Part shown: positions 7,775 through 16,928 of the stretch, piece by piece | How the letters are laid out: every line of letters starts with the position of its first letter | Numbering within the stretch: the stretch's first letter is position 1 | Assembly: GCA_900763685.1 (NCBI GenBank) | Contig: CAAFLF010000019.1 | Coordinates: 18,160 to 82,159 of the forward strand | Source of the DNA: an uncultured Oscillospiraceae bacterium | Lineage (GTDB): Bacteria > Bacillota > Clostridia > Oscillospirales > Oscillospiraceae | Direction: 5' to 3' | Length of the DNA: 64,000 nt | Program-made: the position numbers and the translations under genes | Notes under the pieces: model-generated | The model's input: the letters and a program-made list of their open reading frames with translations, nothing else | Told to the model about the DNA's origin: nothing | Database searches by the model: none

Positions 7775-8370
7775 TGAGCGCCGGACTTACCAACATTCTC
7801 TCCATCGCGCTGGGCGCGATCCTGGTCAATAACTTCATCTTCTCCCAGTTCCTGGGCTGCTGCCCCTTCCTGGGCGTTTCCAAGAAGCTGGACACCGCCA
7901 TGGGCATGGGCCTGGCCGTCACCTTCGTCATGGGTCTGGCCTCCGCCGTGTGCTATGCGGTGAACGAGTTCATCCTGGTGAAGTTCGACCTTCAGTACAT
8001 GCAGACCGTGGCCTTCATCCTGGTCATCGCGGCTCTCGTGCAGTTCATCGAGATGTTCCTGCAGAAGTCCATGCCTGCCCTGTATACCGCTCTCGGCATC
8101 TACCTGCCCCTCATCACCACCAACTGCGCGGTGCTGGGCGTGGTGCTGCTGAACGTGCAGAACAAGTACAACTTCATCGAGTCCCTGGTGTACGGCGTCA
8201 CCGGCGGCCTGGGTTTCCTGCTGGCCATCGTGCTCTTCGCCGGCGTGCGGGAGCGCAACGTCTTCGCGGACTGCCCCAAGTGCTTTGAGGGCTTCCCCAT
8301 CGCCCTGGTCACCGCCGGCCTCATGGCCCTGAGCTTCATGGGCTTCTCCGGCCTGTCTGTCTTCGGCTAA
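7774..8370 (+). CDS. rnfA: Rnf complex subunit A
   Basis: A 198-residue, six-helix membrane protein paralogous to RnfE. The family motifs NNFIFSQFLGCCPFLGVS near the N-terminus and PLITTNCAVLGV in the middle are present, including the conserved cysteines that ligate the membrane iron-sulfur centre. Starts on the last base of rnfE; 13 bases separate it from rnfB. Confidence 0.97.
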   Translation: MSAGLTNILSIALGAILVNNFIFSQFLGCCPFLGVSKKLDTAMGMGLAVTFVMGLASAVCYAVNEFILVKFDLQYMQTVAFILVIAALVQFIEMFLQKSMPALYTALGIYLPLITTNCAVLGVVLLNVQNKYNFIESLVYGVTGGLGFLLAIVLFAGVRERNVFADCPKCFEGFPIALVTAGLMALSFMGFSGLSVFG

Positions 8371-8383
8371 GGAGGAAAGAGAA

Positions 8384-9295
8384 ATGGATGTTATGAATAT
8401 CGTCAGCGCCGTGGTCGTTCTCGCGGTCATGGGCGCCGTCTTCGGCCTGATCCTGGCCGTCGCCTCCAAGGTCTTCGAGGTGAAGAAGGACCCCCGTGAG
8501 GAAGAGATCCTGGGCCACCTGGCCGGCGCCAACTGCGGCGGCTGCGGCTTCGCCGGCTGCGGCGCCTGCGCCGCCGCCATCGTGGAGGGCAAGGCCCCTG
8601 TCACCGCCTGCGCCCCCGCCGGCGCCGAGAACGCCGCCGCCATCGCCGCCATCATGGGCATGGAGGCTCCCTCCGGGGAGCGCAAGGTGGCCTTCGTCCG
8701 CTGTAACGGCGGCGTCCACGCCAATAAGCGTTATGAGTACCGGGGCGTCCATGACTGCATCGGCGCCACCAAGGTGGCCGCCGGTCCCCTGGACTGCGGC
8801 TTCGGCTGCTTCGGCCTGGGCTCCTGCGTCAGCGCCTGCCAGTTCGGCGCCATGACCATCGGCCCCAACGGCTCCGCCGTGGTGGACCCCGACAAGTGCA
8901 CCGACTGCGGCGCCTGCATGAAGGCCTGCCCCCGCAAGCTCATCGTGGAGGTCCCCGCCAGCGCCAAGGTCCACGTGGCCTGCGCCAACCTGGACAAGGG
9001 CAAGGCTGCCATGTCCGTCTGCTCCAGCTCCTGCATCGGCTGCGGCCTCTGCCAGAAGGAGTGCCGCAAGGACGCCATCCATGTGGAGAACGGCGTGGCC
9101 GTCATCGATTACGCCAAGTGCGTGGGCTGCAAGCTCTGTACCAAGGTCTGCCCGAGAGACGCCATCCTGCCCATCGCCACCGCCGAGGAGAAGGAGAAGT
9201 ACAAGGCCATCAAGAAGGCTCAGGCCGAGAAGGCCGCTGCCGCCGCCAAGGCCGCCGCTGAGAAGGCCGCCGAGGCTCCCAAGGCCGAGGGCTGA
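8384..9295 (+). CDS. rnfB: Rnf complex subunit B, polyferredoxin
   Basis: A 303-residue electron-entry subunit that accepts electrons from ferredoxin. One N-terminal transmembrane helix is followed by a [4Fe-4S] domain (NCGGCGFAGCGACAAAI) and then ferredoxin-type motifs CTDCGACMKACP, CIGCGLCQKEC and CVGCKLCTKVCP, with further cysteines (CGFGCFGLGSC) for an extra cluster. The C-terminal 40 residues are a K/A/E-rich tail like that of RnfC. Last gene of the operon, followed directly by a strong terminator. Confidence 0.97.
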   Translation: MDVMNIVSAVVVLAVMGAVFGLILAVASKVFEVKKDPREEEILGHLAGANCGGCGFAGCGACAAAIVEGKAPVTACAPAGAENAAAIAAIMGMEAPSGERKVAFVRCNGGVHANKRYEYRGVHDCIGATKVAAGPLDCGFGCFGLGSCVSACQFGAMTIGPNGSAVVDPDKCTDCGACMKACPRKLIVEVPASAKVHVACANLDKGKAAMSVCSSSCIGCGLCQKECRKDAIHVENGVAVIDYAKCVGCKLCTKVCPRDAILPIATAEEKEKYKAIKKAQAEKAAAAAKAAAEKAAEAPKAEG

Positions 9296-9320
9296 TCCCC
9301 CTCCCGAGAAAGACCCCCAA

Positions 9321-9354
9321 GACCCCCGCGGGCTCCCGCCCGCGGGGGTCTTTT
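9321..9354 (+). terminator. Terminator of the rnf operon
   Basis: Perfect 13-bp stem GACCCCCGCGGGC / GCCCGCGGGGGTC with loop TCCC, followed by TTTT. Classic intrinsic terminator. Confidence 0.93.
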
Positions 9355-9430
9355 CACGCCCATTCCCAGGCGGGATATCACTCTTTTCAGTCTCTTCATT
9401 TTGAATTTACAAATTGTTTAATTCCGGGCG

Positions 9431-9459
9431 TTGACAGGGGCGGGGGAGAGTGGTACACT
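9431..9459 (+). promoter_or_regulatory. Vegetative promoter of the hrcA operon
   Basis: TTGACA (9431-9436), 17-bp spacer, TACACT (9454-9459). The CIRCE element begins 5 bases downstream and so covers the transcription start. Confidence 0.9.
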
Positions 9460-9463
9460 CCAT

Positions 9464-9490
9464 TTAGCACTCGAGGAAAAGGAGTGCTAA
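9464..9490. promoter_or_regulatory. CIRCE operator, HrcA binding site
   Basis: TTAGCACTC (9464-9472), 9-base spacer, GAGTGCTAA (9482-9490): a perfect match to the CIRCE consensus. It lies between the promoter and hrcA, so HrcA should repress its own operon and release it on heat stress. Confidence 0.97.
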
Positions 9491-9510
9491 ACCAAATCGA
9501 GGTGTCCATC

Positions 9511-10548
9511 ATGGAGCTCAGTGAGCGGAAAAAGCAGATACTGAAGGCCGTGGTGGAGGATTACGTGGCCACGGCGGAGCCGGTGGGCTCCAAGGCCATC
9601 GCCGCCGAGATGGGCGTGAGCTCCGCCACCGTCCGCAACGAGCTGGCGGACCTGGTGGAGCTGGGTTACCTGGAGCAGCCCCACACCTCCGCCGGGCGGG
9701 TGCCCTCCCCCAAGGGCTACCGGCTCTACGTCAACGAGCTGATGGAAAAGCAGCGCCTCTCCCTGGCCGAGACCGAGAAGATCAACGACGCCCTCCACCT
9801 GAAAATGGAGGAGCTGGACCGGCTTTTAAGCCAGGCGGGCCAGGCCGTGAGCCGCTACGTGAACTATCCCGCCTACGTGGCCGCCGCCGGAAAGAACGCC
9901 CTCAGCGTCCAGCGCTTTGAGCTCCTGCGGATGGAGCCCCAGAGCCTCATCGCGGTCCTGATGCTCAGCGACCAGCGGGTCCGCTCCCAGCTCCTGCGCC
10001 TGCAGCTCCCGGTGGAGGCCGAGCAGCTTCCCCCCGTGACGAAGCTCCTGAACGAGAGCTTCACCGGTATCTCCGGCAAGGAGATGAACCTCCGGCTCAT
10101 GTCCCTCTCCAGCGCCGTGCCCCCGGCCCTCTTCCTCCTCCTCAACCAGATCGTCTCCTACGGAGCTGAGCAGCTGGAGGAGCTGGGCCAGAAGACCTTC
10201 GTCACCGCCGGCACGAGAGAGCTTTTGAAGCTCCCGGAGTTCCGGGACGCCGACAAGGCCCACGAGCTCATGAGCTTCCTCTCGGACAGCACCGAGAAGC
10301 TCCCGGTGCCGGATGACGGCAGCCCCATGAAGATTTTGATCGGGCCGGAAAACGTCTCCGACGCTCTCCACGACACCAGCGTGGTGGTGGCCAGCTATGA
10401 CATCGGGGACAATATGCGGGGCCTCATCGGCGTGGTGGGCCCCACCAGAATGGATTACGCGGCCGTGGCGGCCCGGCTCTCCGGTTTCGCGGAGGGGCTG
10501 ACGCGGATGTTTGGAAAAAACGGGTTACCCCCGAAGGAGGAACAGTAA
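9511..10548 (+). CDS. hrcA: Heat-shock repressor HrcA
   Basis: A 345-residue repressor of class I heat-shock genes; it binds CIRCE and needs GroE for activity. Seen: N-terminal winged helix (ELSERKKQILKAVVEDYV, then SSATVRNELADLVELGYLEQPHTSAGRVPS) and the C-terminal HrcA domain ending MDYAAVAARLSGFAEGLTRMF. ATG 9511 follows GAGGTG with a 6-base gap; an upstream ATG at 9484 lies inside the CIRCE element and is rejected. The stop codon abuts the grpE ATG. Confidence 0.97.
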   Translation: MELSERKKQILKAVVEDYVATAEPVGSKAIAAEMGVSSATVRNELADLVELGYLEQPHTSAGRVPSPKGYRLYVNELMEKQRLSLAETEKINDALHLKMEELDRLLSQAGQAVSRYVNYPAYVAAAGKNALSVQRFELLRMEPQSLIAVLMLSDQRVRSQLLRLQLPVEAEQLPPVTKLLNESFTGISGKEMNLRLMSLSSAVPPALFLLLNQIVSYGAEQLEELGQKTFVTAGTRELLKLPEFRDADKAHELMSFLSDSTEKLPVPDDGSPMKILIGPENVSDALHDTSVVVASYDIGDNMRGLIGVVGPTRMDYAAVAARLSGFAEGLTRMFGKNGLPPKEEQ

Positions 10549-11145
10549 ATGAGCGAGGAGAGCAAGCGTCCCGAAGAGACCCCGGAGACCCAGGGTGGCG
10601 AGGCCCCCGAGACCGAGCCCAAGGCGGAAGCCGAGGCCCCCAAGGACGAGAAGAAGCCCAAAAAGAAGAAGGAAAAGACCTACACCCTCACCCGGGAGCA
10701 GATGGAGAAGGCGGAGCTGGCGGCCAAGCAACTGGCTTCCGTCACCGACCAGTTCACCCGGCTGACGGCGGAGTACGATAACTACCGCAAGCGCACCGCC
10801 AAGGAGAAGGAGACCATCTACCAGGACGCCAAGCTGGACACCGTCAAGGCCTTCCTGGCCGTCTACGACAACCTGGAGCGGGCCGTCGCCACCAACGCCG
10901 ACCCCGATTCCCCCCACCGCAAGGGCCTGGAGCTGATTTTCAGCCAGTTCAAGGAGATCCTCAAAAAGCTGGGCGTGGAGGAGATGGAGGCCCTGGGCCA
11001 GCCCTTCGACCCCCAGCGCCACAACGCCGTCATGCACATTGAGAGCGAGGATCTCGGGGAGAATGTAGTGAGCCAGGTCTTCCAGGCCGGCTTCACGCTG
11101 GACGGCAAGGTCGTAAGATTCGCCATCGTACAAGTCGCAAATTAA
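10549..11145 (+). CDS. grpE: Nucleotide exchange factor GrpE
   Basis: A 198-residue co-chaperone that releases ADP from DnaK. The first 45 residues are acidic/lysine-rich and disordered; a long coiled coil follows (QMEKAELAAKQLASVTDQFTRLTAEYDNYRKRT). The C-terminal beta domain has FDPQRHNAVMHIE and VVSQVFQAGFTLDGKVVRFAIVQV, the GrpE signature. Starts immediately after hrcA (TAAATG); a 196-base hairpin-rich gap separates it from dnaK. Confidence 0.97.
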   Translation: MSEESKRPEETPETQGGEAPETEPKAEAEAPKDEKKPKKKKEKTYTLTREQMEKAELAAKQLASVTDQFTRLTAEYDNYRKRTAKEKETIYQDAKLDTVKAFLAVYDNLERAVATNADPDSPHRKGLELIFSQFKEILKKLGVEEMEALGQPFDPQRHNAVMHIESEDLGENVVSQVFQAGFTLDGKVVRFAIVQVAN

Positions 11146-11219
11146 AGAGGGGACTTCGTCCCCCCTTTAGATTCCCCCCACCAGTGACGTCGGTCACTGG
11201 TGACGCCGCCCAAGGCGGC
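11144..11219 (+). repeat. Three tandem hairpins between grpE and dnaK
   Basis: AAAGAGGGGAC / GTCCCCCCTTT (11144-11168, one mismatch), CCAGTGAC / GTCACTGG (11181-11200) and GCCGCC / GGCGGC (11205-11219). None has a following T-run, so read-through to dnaK is likely; no promoter was found before dnaK. They could mark a processing site that sets different stabilities for hrcA-grpE and dnaK mRNA (inference). Confidence 0.55.
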
Positions 11220-11228
11220 TGAGTCAAG

Positions 11229-11266
11229 GTATTTTCCCGACGTACACGCCGCCGGAAAAATGATTT
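11229..11266 (+). repeat. Copy of a dispersed structured repeat upstream of dnaK
   Basis: GTATTTTCCCG at 11229, then ACGTACACGCCGCCGG, then AAAAATGATTT. The reverse complement of the 48.3 kb repeat unit (48325-48363) is the same apart from two single-base length differences in the A and T runs. It is part of the family described at 48272-48517. Confidence 0.7.
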
Positions 11267-11341
11267 TGCCCCGCTCCGGCGGGACGGGGGAGCATAGAAT
11301 CAGTCAATATGAAAAATTGAAATAAATCGGAGGTATTCATT

Positions 11342-13192
11342 ATGTCTAAGGTTATCGGTATCGATCTGGGTACTACCAACAGCTGCGTGGCCGTCATGGA
11401 GGGCGGCGAGGCCGTGGTCATCGCCAACGCGGAGGGCAACCGTACCACCCCGTCCGTGGTGGCATTCTCCAAGACCGGCGAGCGTATGGTGGGCCAGGTG
11501 GCAAAGCGCCAGGCCATCACCAACCCCGAGCGCACCATCTCCTCCATCAAGCGGGAGATGGGCAGCGACTATAAGGTCACCGTGGACGGCAAGGCCTACA
11601 CCCCCCAGGAGATCAGCGCCATGATCCTGCAGAAGCTGAAGAGCGACGCCGAGGCCTACCTGGGCCAGCCCGTTTCCGAGGCTGTCATCACCGTTCCCGC
11701 CTACTTCACGGACTCCCAGCGCCAGGCCACCAAGGACGCCGGCAAGATCGCGGGCCTGGAGGTCAAGCGTATCATCAACGAGCCCACCGCCGCGGCCCTC
11801 GCCTACGGCGTCGATAAGGAGCAGAGCCAGAAGATCATGGTCTACGACCTGGGCGGCGGCACCTTCGATGTCTCCATCCTGGAGATCGACGACGGCGTCA
11901 TCGAGGTCCTGGCCACCGCCGGCAACAACCGCCTGGGCGGCGACGACTTCGACGAGTGCATCATGAAGTATCTCGTCAGCGAGTTCAAGCGCGCCGAGGG
12001 CGTGGACCTCTCCGGCGACAAGGTCGCTATGCAGCGCCTGAAGGAAGCCGCCGAGAAGGCCAAGATCGAGCTCTCCGGCGTCACCTCCTCCAACATCAAC
12101 CTGCCCTATATCACCGCCGATTCCACCGGCCCCAAGCACCTGGACATGACCCTCACCCGGGCCAAGTTCAACGAGCTTACCGCCCACTTGGTGGAGGCCA
12201 CCGCCGGCCCCGTGCGCCAGGCCATGAGCGACGCCGGCCTCTCCGGCAGTGACATCGCCAAGGTCCTGATGGTGGGTGGCTCCAGCCGGATCCCCGCCGT
12301 CCAGGAGATGGTCAAGAAGCTCACCGGCAAGGAAGGCTTCAAGGGCATCAACCCCGATGAGTGCGTTGCCATGGGCGCGGCCCTCCAGGGCGGCGTGCTG
12401 ACGGGCGACGTCAAGGGCCTCCTGCTGCTGGATGTCACCCCCCTGAGCCTCGGCATCGAGACCATGGGCGGCGTCTGCACCAAGCTCATCGACCGCAACA
12501 CCACCATCCCCGTGAAGAAGAGCCAGATCTTCTCCACCGCCGCCGATAACCAGACCTCCGTCGAAGTCAACGTCCTCCAGGGCGAGCGGGAAATGGCCGC
12601 CGCCAACAAGAGTCTCGGCCGCTTCCACCTGGACGGCATCGCTCCCGCCCGCCGGGGCGTCCCCCAGATCGAAGTCACCTTCGATATCGACGCCAACGGC
12701 ATCGTGAACGTCAGCGCCAAGGATCTTGGCACCGGCAAGGAGCAGCACATCACCATCACCTCCTCCTCCAACATGAGCAAGGACGACATCGAGAAGGCCG
12801 TCAAGGAAGCCGAGCAGTATGCCGCCCAGGACGCCAAGCTCAAGGAGGAAGTCGAGGTCCGCAACCAGGCCGACCAGATGGTCTATCAGAGCGAGAAGAC
12901 CCTGGGCGAGGTGGGCGACAAGATCAGCGCCGACGAGAAGGCCAAGGTCCAGGCCGGCATCGACAAGCTGAAGGAGACCCTGAAGGGCACCGACACCGCC
13001 GCCATCAAGGCCGCCACCGAGGAGCTGACGAAGGAGTTCTACGCCGTCAGCGAGAAGCTCTATCAGCAGGCCAATCCCCAGGGCGCTCAGGGCGGCGCCC
13101 AGCCCGGCCCCGACGCCTCCGCTCAGGGCGGCCAGCAGTACTACGACGCCGACTACAAGGTGGTCGATGACGACGACCAGAACAAGAAGTAA
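11342..13192 (+). CDS. dnaK: Chaperone DnaK (Hsp70)
   Basis: A 616-residue Hsp70. The ATPase domain has [13 protein letters not shown] at the N-terminus, the phosphate-2 loop [14 protein letters not shown] and [14 protein letters not shown]; the linker is [16 protein letters not shown] and the substrate domain follows. The C-terminus is G/Q/A-rich and ends in acidic [10 protein letters not shown]. The protein is a little shorter than the E. coli one, as usual in Firmicutes. Ribosome binding site CGGAGG. Works with GrpE and DnaJ encoded on either side. Confidence 0.98.
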   Translation: MSKVIGIDLGTTNSCVAVMEGGEAVVIANAEGNRTTPSVVAFSKTGERMVGQVAKRQAITNPERTISSIKREMGSDYKVTVDGKAYTPQEISAMILQKLKSDAEAYLGQPVSEAVITVPAYFTDSQRQATKDAGKIAGLEVKRIINEPTAAALAYGVDKEQSQKIMVYDLGGGTFDVSILEIDDGVIEVLATAGNNRLGGDDFDECIMKYLVSEFKRAEGVDLSGDKVAMQRLKEAAEKAKIELSGVTSSNINLPYITADSTGPKHLDMTLTRAKFNELTAHLVEATAGPVRQAMSDAGLSGSDIAKVLMVGGSSRIPAVQEMVKKLTGKEGFKGINPDECVAMGAALQGGVLTGDVKGLLLLDVTPLSLGIETMGGVCTKLIDRNTTIPVKKSQIFSTAADNQTSVEVNVLQGEREMAAANKSLGRFHLDGIAPARRGVPQIEVTFDIDANGIVNVSAKDLGTGKEQHITITSSSNMSKDDIEKAVKEAEQYAAQDAKLKEEVEVRNQADQMVYQSEKTLGEVGDKISADEKAKVQAGIDKLKETLKGTDTAAIKAATEELTKEFYAVSEKLYQQANPQGAQGGAQPGPDASAQGGQQYYDADYKVVDDDDQNKK

Positions 13193-13290
13193 AGCGATGC
13201 ACTGACACGGAGCGGGACGGGGAGTTTTCCCCGCCCCCTTCCGGCGCTTATGCCCCCTTTGGGGCGGCGCGGACGGACAGGAGTTAAGAT

Positions 13291-14445
13291 ATGGCAGCAG
13301 AGAATAAACGGGACTACTACGAGGTCCTGGGCGTCCAGAAGGGCGCCAGCGAGGAAGAGATCAAAAAGGCCTATAAGAAAATGGCCCGGAAATATCACCC
13401 CGACCTGAACCCCGGCGACAAGGACGCCGAGGAGAAGTTCAAGGAGGTCAACGAGGCCTACGAGGTCCTCTCGGACTCCGAGAAGAAGGCCCGCTACGAC
13501 CAGTTCGGCTTTGCCGGCGTGGACCCCAACTTCGGCGCTGGCGCCGGAGGCTGGGGCGGCGGCGCCGGCGGCGCGGGCTTTGACTTCGGTGACCTGGGGG
13601 ACATCTTCGGCAGCTTCTTTGGCGGCGGCTTCGGCGGCGGCCAGACCCGCCGCAACCCCAACGCCCCCCAGCGGGGCGAGAGCATCCGCATGAACCTCAC
13701 CATCAGCTTTGAGGAGGCCGCCTTCGGCTGCGAGAAGGAGCTCACCGTGGACCGCTACGAGAGCTGCGAGACCTGCCACGGCAGCGGCGCGGCCCCCGGC
13801 ACCTCCCCCGAGACCTGCCCGGACTGCGGCGGCAGCGGCGTGGTCCAGACCCGGCGGCAGACCCCCATGGGCGTCTTCGCCTCCACCGCCCCCTGCTCCC
13901 GCTGCGGCGGCCGGGGCAAGATCATCAAGGAGCCCTGCAAGGACTGCCGGGGCAGCGGCGTGGTCCGCCGCAGCCGTAAGATCCAGGCCAGCGTCCCTGC
14001 CGGCATCGACAATGGGCAGACCATCTCCATCCGGGGCCAGGGCCACGCCGGGAAGAACGGCGGCCCCGCGGGCGACCTTCTCGTGACCATCACCGTCCGG
14101 CCCCACGAGCTCTTCCGCCGGGAGGGGACCAGCGTCCTCTGCGAGGCCCCCATCACCTTCCCCCAGGCGGTGCTGGGCGCCGAGCTGGAGATCCCCACCA
14201 TCGACGGCAAGGTCAAGTACGACATCCCCGAGGGCACCCAGTCCGGCACCACCTTCCGCCTGAAGGGCAAGGGCATCCCCGCCCTCAACGGCCGGGGCCG
14301 GGGCGACCAGTATGTCACGGTCTACATCGAGACCCCCCGCAACCTCAACCGGGAGCAGAAGGAGGCCCTGAAGAAGTTCGCCGAGGCCGTGGGCGAGAAC
14401 AACTACGAGGAGCGGAAGTCCTTCTTCCGGAAGTTCAAGAAGTAA
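13291..14445 (+). CDS. dnaJ: Co-chaperone DnaJ (Hsp40)
   Basis: A 384-residue type I J-protein that delivers substrates to DnaK and stimulates its ATPase. J domain with KYHPDLNPG (HPD motif), G/F-rich linker, four zinc-finger repeats [24 protein letters not shown] and CKDCRGSG, then the C-terminal peptide-binding domains. A 98-base gap with GC-rich hairpins separates it from dnaK. The PHP gene begins one base after its stop. Confidence 0.97.
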   Translation: MAAENKRDYYEVLGVQKGASEEEIKKAYKKMARKYHPDLNPGDKDAEEKFKEVNEAYEVLSDSEKKARYDQFGFAGVDPNFGAGAGGWGGGAGGAGFDFGDLGDIFGSFFGGGFGGGQTRRNPNAPQRGESIRMNLTISFEEAAFGCEKELTVDRYESCETCHGSGAAPGTSPETCPDCGGSGVVQTRRQTPMGVFASTAPCSRCGGRGKIIKEPCKDCRGSGVVRRSRKIQASVPAGIDNGQTISIRGQGHAGKNGGPAGDLLVTITVRPHELFRREGTSVLCEAPITFPQAVLGAELEIPTIDGKVKYDIPEGTQSGTTFRLKGKGIPALNGRGRGDQYVTVYIETPRNLNREQKEALKKFAEAVGENNYEERKSFFRKFKK

Positions 14446-14446
14446 G

Positions 14447-15283
14447 ATGAGAAACGGCAAATATATCACCGATTACCACCTGCACTCCACCATCTCCCCG
14501 GACGGCAACAACACCATGACGGAGATGGCGGAGGCCGCCGTGAAGCTGGGCGTCGATGAGCTCTGCTTCACGGACCACGTGGAGCCCCTCCATTGGCTCA
14601 AATGGAACGACCCGCCCCGGGAGAAGGGGAGCTACGATTGGCCTGCCATGGTCCGCCAGTTTGAGGACGCCAAGGCCGCCCTGGGCGACCGTATCCGCCT
14701 TCGCCTGGGGGCGGAGCTGGGGGAGTGCGTCGCCGCCTTCGACGTGGCGGACAGCTTTCTCGATACCGCCCCGGCGCTGGATTTCACCATCGGCTCCGTC
14801 CACGTCTACCGGCTGGAGAGCGGCGTTTGGGACGATTTCTGCTGGGTGGAGAGCGACGATCCCACCCGCTGGGACTGGATCGCCGGGCGCTACCTGGACG
14901 AGCTGGAGAAGATGGTCTCCTGGGGCCGCTTCACCGTCCTGGGCCACCTGACCCTGCCGGAGCGCTACGCCTGGGAGCGGCACCAGGTCCCCCTGAGCTT
15001 CGACCGCTATGAGGAGCGCCTGCGGGCCATCCTGAAAGCCGCCATCGACCGGGGCCTCGGCATCGAGCTCAACAGCAACCGGGGCAACGCCCCTCTGCCG
15101 GGGGAGAAGTGGCTGAAGATCTACCGGGAGCTGGGCGGCGAGATCATCACCCTGGGCAGCGACGCTCACCGCCCAGCGCACATCGCCTGCGCCATGGAGG
15201 AGCGGCAGGAGCTTCTGAAAGCCTGCGGCTTTACCGCCTTCTGCGCCTTTGACGCCGGTCAGCCCGTCTTCCACAAGCTCTGA
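14447..15283 (+). CDS. PHP-domain phosphatase, histidinol-phosphatase-like
   Basis: A 278-residue metal-dependent phosphoesterase of the PHP superfamily, HisK/HisJ-type. Metal-binding motifs visible: DYHLHSTISPDG (positions 7-18), FTDHVEP, an HLTL segment in the middle and GSDAHRP near the C-terminus. Histidinol-phosphate is the classical substrate, but no other his gene is nearby, so another phosphate ester is possible. It begins one base after dnaJ and is probably co-transcribed with it. Confidence 0.85.
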   Translation: MRNGKYITDYHLHSTISPDGNNTMTEMAEAAVKLGVDELCFTDHVEPLHWLKWNDPPREKGSYDWPAMVRQFEDAKAALGDRIRLRLGAELGECVAAFDVADSFLDTAPALDFTIGSVHVYRLESGVWDDFCWVESDDPTRWDWIAGRYLDELEKMVSWGRFTVLGHLTLPERYAWERHQVPLSFDRYEERLRAILKAAIDRGLGIELNSNRGNAPLPGEKWLKIYRELGGEIITLGSDAHRPAHIACAMEERQELLKACGFTAFCAFDAGQPVFHKL

Positions 15284-15306
15284 GCGGAGAATTTACAATT
15301 CGTTCC

Positions 15307-15335
15307 TTGCATCCCGGGGAAAAACGGGGTAAAAT
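15307..15335 (+). promoter_or_regulatory. Promoter of rpiB
   Basis: TTGCAT (15307-15312), 17-bp spacer, TAAAAT (15330-15335), 65 bases before the rpiB ATG. Confidence 0.75.
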
Positions 15336-15399
15336 ACGAAAAAACGCCCCGGCGGACCGGGGGACAGCGCCCGGAAGGGCGCGGAAAAGGAGCACAGTT

Positions 15400-15843
15400 A
15401 TGATGAAGATCGCACTGGGCAGCGACCACGGCGGCTACGCCCTGAAGTGTAAGATCAAGGAGCACCTGGAAGGCCAGGGCTACGAGTGCGTGGACTTCGG
15501 CTGCCACAGTCTCGAGAGCTGCGATTACCCCGACTTCGGCGAGGCCGCGGCCCGTGCCGTGGCGGCGGGGGACTGCCCCCGGGGCATCGTCATCTGCACC
15601 ACCGGCATCGGCATCTCCATGGCCGCCAACAAGGTCCATGGCATCCGCTGCGCCCACTGTGCGGACACCGTGGAGGCCCGCCTGACCCGGGAGCACAACG
15701 ACGCCAACATGATGGCCATCGGCGCCGGCTTCACCGGCGAGCTCCTGGCCCTGGAGATGGTGGATGTCTTCCTGAACACCCCCTTCTCCGAGGGGGAGCG
15801 CCATGCCCGCCGGGTGGCCAAGGTCAACGCCATCCAGCCCTGA
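15400..15843 (+). CDS. rpiB: Ribose-5-phosphate isomerase B
   Basis: A 147-residue sugar-phosphate isomerase of the RpiB/LacAB family, interconverting ribose-5-P and ribulose-5-P in the pentose phosphate pathway. Seen: ALGSDHGGYALK at the N-terminus, VICTTGIGISMAANK with the catalytic cysteine, and REHNDANMMAIG. Length is typical. AAGGAG at 15387-15392 selects ATG 15400 (a second ATG follows at once). With prs at 53 kb it supplies the route to PRPP. Confidence 0.93.
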   Translation: MMKIALGSDHGGYALKCKIKEHLEGQGYECVDFGCHSLESCDYPDFGEAAARAVAAGDCPRGIVICTTGIGISMAANKVHGIRCAHCADTVEARLTREHNDANMMAIGAGFTGELLALEMVDVFLNTPFSEGERHARRVAKVNAIQP

Positions 15844-15890
15844 TATCCCCGGCGGGAGTTCCCGCCTGACCCCTGGAAGGAGGAATCCCC

Positions 15891-16892
15891 GTGGCGACAA
15901 GAGGCTACAGCGGCTATAAGGGCCGCAAATCCCCCTGGAAGATCGTGGCGGCCATCCTGCTGGTGCTGGTGATCCTGGCGGCGGCAGGCGTCCTGATGCT
16001 GCAGAAATACCTGGTCTATGACGCCTCCGGCACGCCCCACCTGCGCCTGCCGGGGCAGGAGGAGATCAAGACCCCCTCGTCCTCCGGCGGTGCCTCGTCC
16101 TCCGGGGACTTGGGCCCGGTGGATGTCACCATCGACCTGCCGGAGCGGCAGAGCGTCCTGGGCTACCTCCTGACAGCCCCCAACGCCGATCTCACGCCCT
16201 ATCTGGCTCTGGACGGCGACCTGAACGCCGTGGCCGTCACCCTGAAGGGGGCGGACGGCCAGCTCCGGACCGACTGGCAGGACGACGAGACTCTGAAGAG
16301 CGTCCTCTCCGACGAGAGCCGCCACACCATCGCCCGGATCTCCTGCTTCCTGGACGGGGCCAACGCCCGGAGCCAGGTGAAGGAGATGGGCCTGGAGAAT
16401 ACCGGCGGCTACATCTTCTACGACGCCACCAACCGCAATTGGCTGGATCCCGGCAAGCCCGCCGCCCGGGAATTCCTGCTGGACCTCATCCGTCAGGCCG
16501 CCGAGGCGGGCTTTGATGAGATTTTGCTGACGGAGGTTTTCTACCCCACGGAAGGGAAGCTGGATAAGATCGCCTACTCCGCCGATCGGACCGAGAGCCT
16601 CACCCTCTTCCTGACGGAGGCCAAGGGGCTTCTTGCGGACTACCCCGGCGTCACCCTCTCCGTGGCCGTGACGGATACCCTCCTCCTGGACGGGGAGGAC
16701 GAGACCAGCGGCCAGTCCCTCTCCGGCTTCGCCGCCCTGGCGGATGCCATCTACGCCCTCTGCGAGGGCGGGGACTATGAGGCCGCCAAGGCCGCCGTGG
16801 CAGAGGCCGCCGGCGGCAAGACCACCGCCTTCGTGGCCCTCTTCGACGGCGTGGGCTATCCGCCGGAGGAGTATTTGATCCCCGAAGCGTAA
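15891..16892 (+). CDS. Membrane-anchored putative glycoside hydrolase-like protein (DUF4015-like)
   Basis: A 333-residue protein starting at GTG 15891 (GGAGGA upstream). Basic N-terminus, one transmembrane helix at about 19-40, a short S/G-rich linker, then an extracytoplasmic domain resembling the DUF4015 (putative glycosyl hydrolase, TIM-barrel) family: AVAVTLKGADGQL, then REFLLDLIRQAAEAGFDEILLTEVFYP and a SLTLFLTEAKGLLADYPGVTLSVAV strand-helix pattern. No activity is proven for this family. It follows rpiB by 47 bases and is likely co-transcribed. Confidence in the family is moderate. Confidence 0.6.
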   Translation: MATRGYSGYKGRKSPWKIVAAILLVLVILAAAGVLMLQKYLVYDASGTPHLRLPGQEEIKTPSSSGGASSSGDLGPVDVTIDLPERQSVLGYLLTAPNADLTPYLALDGDLNAVAVTLKGADGQLRTDWQDDETLKSVLSDESRHTIARISCFLDGANARSQVKEMGLENTGGYIFYDATNRNWLDPGKPAAREFLLDLIRQAAEAGFDEILLTEVFYPTEGKLDKIAYSADRTESLTLFLTEAKGLLADYPGVTLSVAVTDTLLLDGEDETSGQSLSGFAALADAIYALCEGGDYEAAKAAVAEAAGGKTTAFVALFDGVGYPPEEYLIPEA

Positions 16893-16897
16893 AAACC

Positions 16898-16921
16898 AAG
16901 GGCCGCCGAAAGGCGGCCCTT
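16898..16921. terminator. Bidirectional terminator between two convergent genes
   Basis: Perfect stem AAGGGCCGCC / GGCGGCCCTT with loop GAAA. On the minus strand it is followed by GGTTTTTACG, so it is stronger for the MBL-fold gene; on the plus strand the T-run is poor. Confidence 0.75.
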
Positions 16922-16928
16922 GTCCGTA

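Noticed and set aside
11300-12748. 482-residue minus-strand open frame across dnaK
   Set aside because: Shadow of the highly biased dnaK codons; no ribosome binding site or motif.
13193-13290. Terminator between dnaK and dnaJ
   Set aside because: GC-rich hairpins (GGGGA-GTTT-TCCCC) are present but no T-run, and dnaJ has no separate promoter; operon read-through is likelier.
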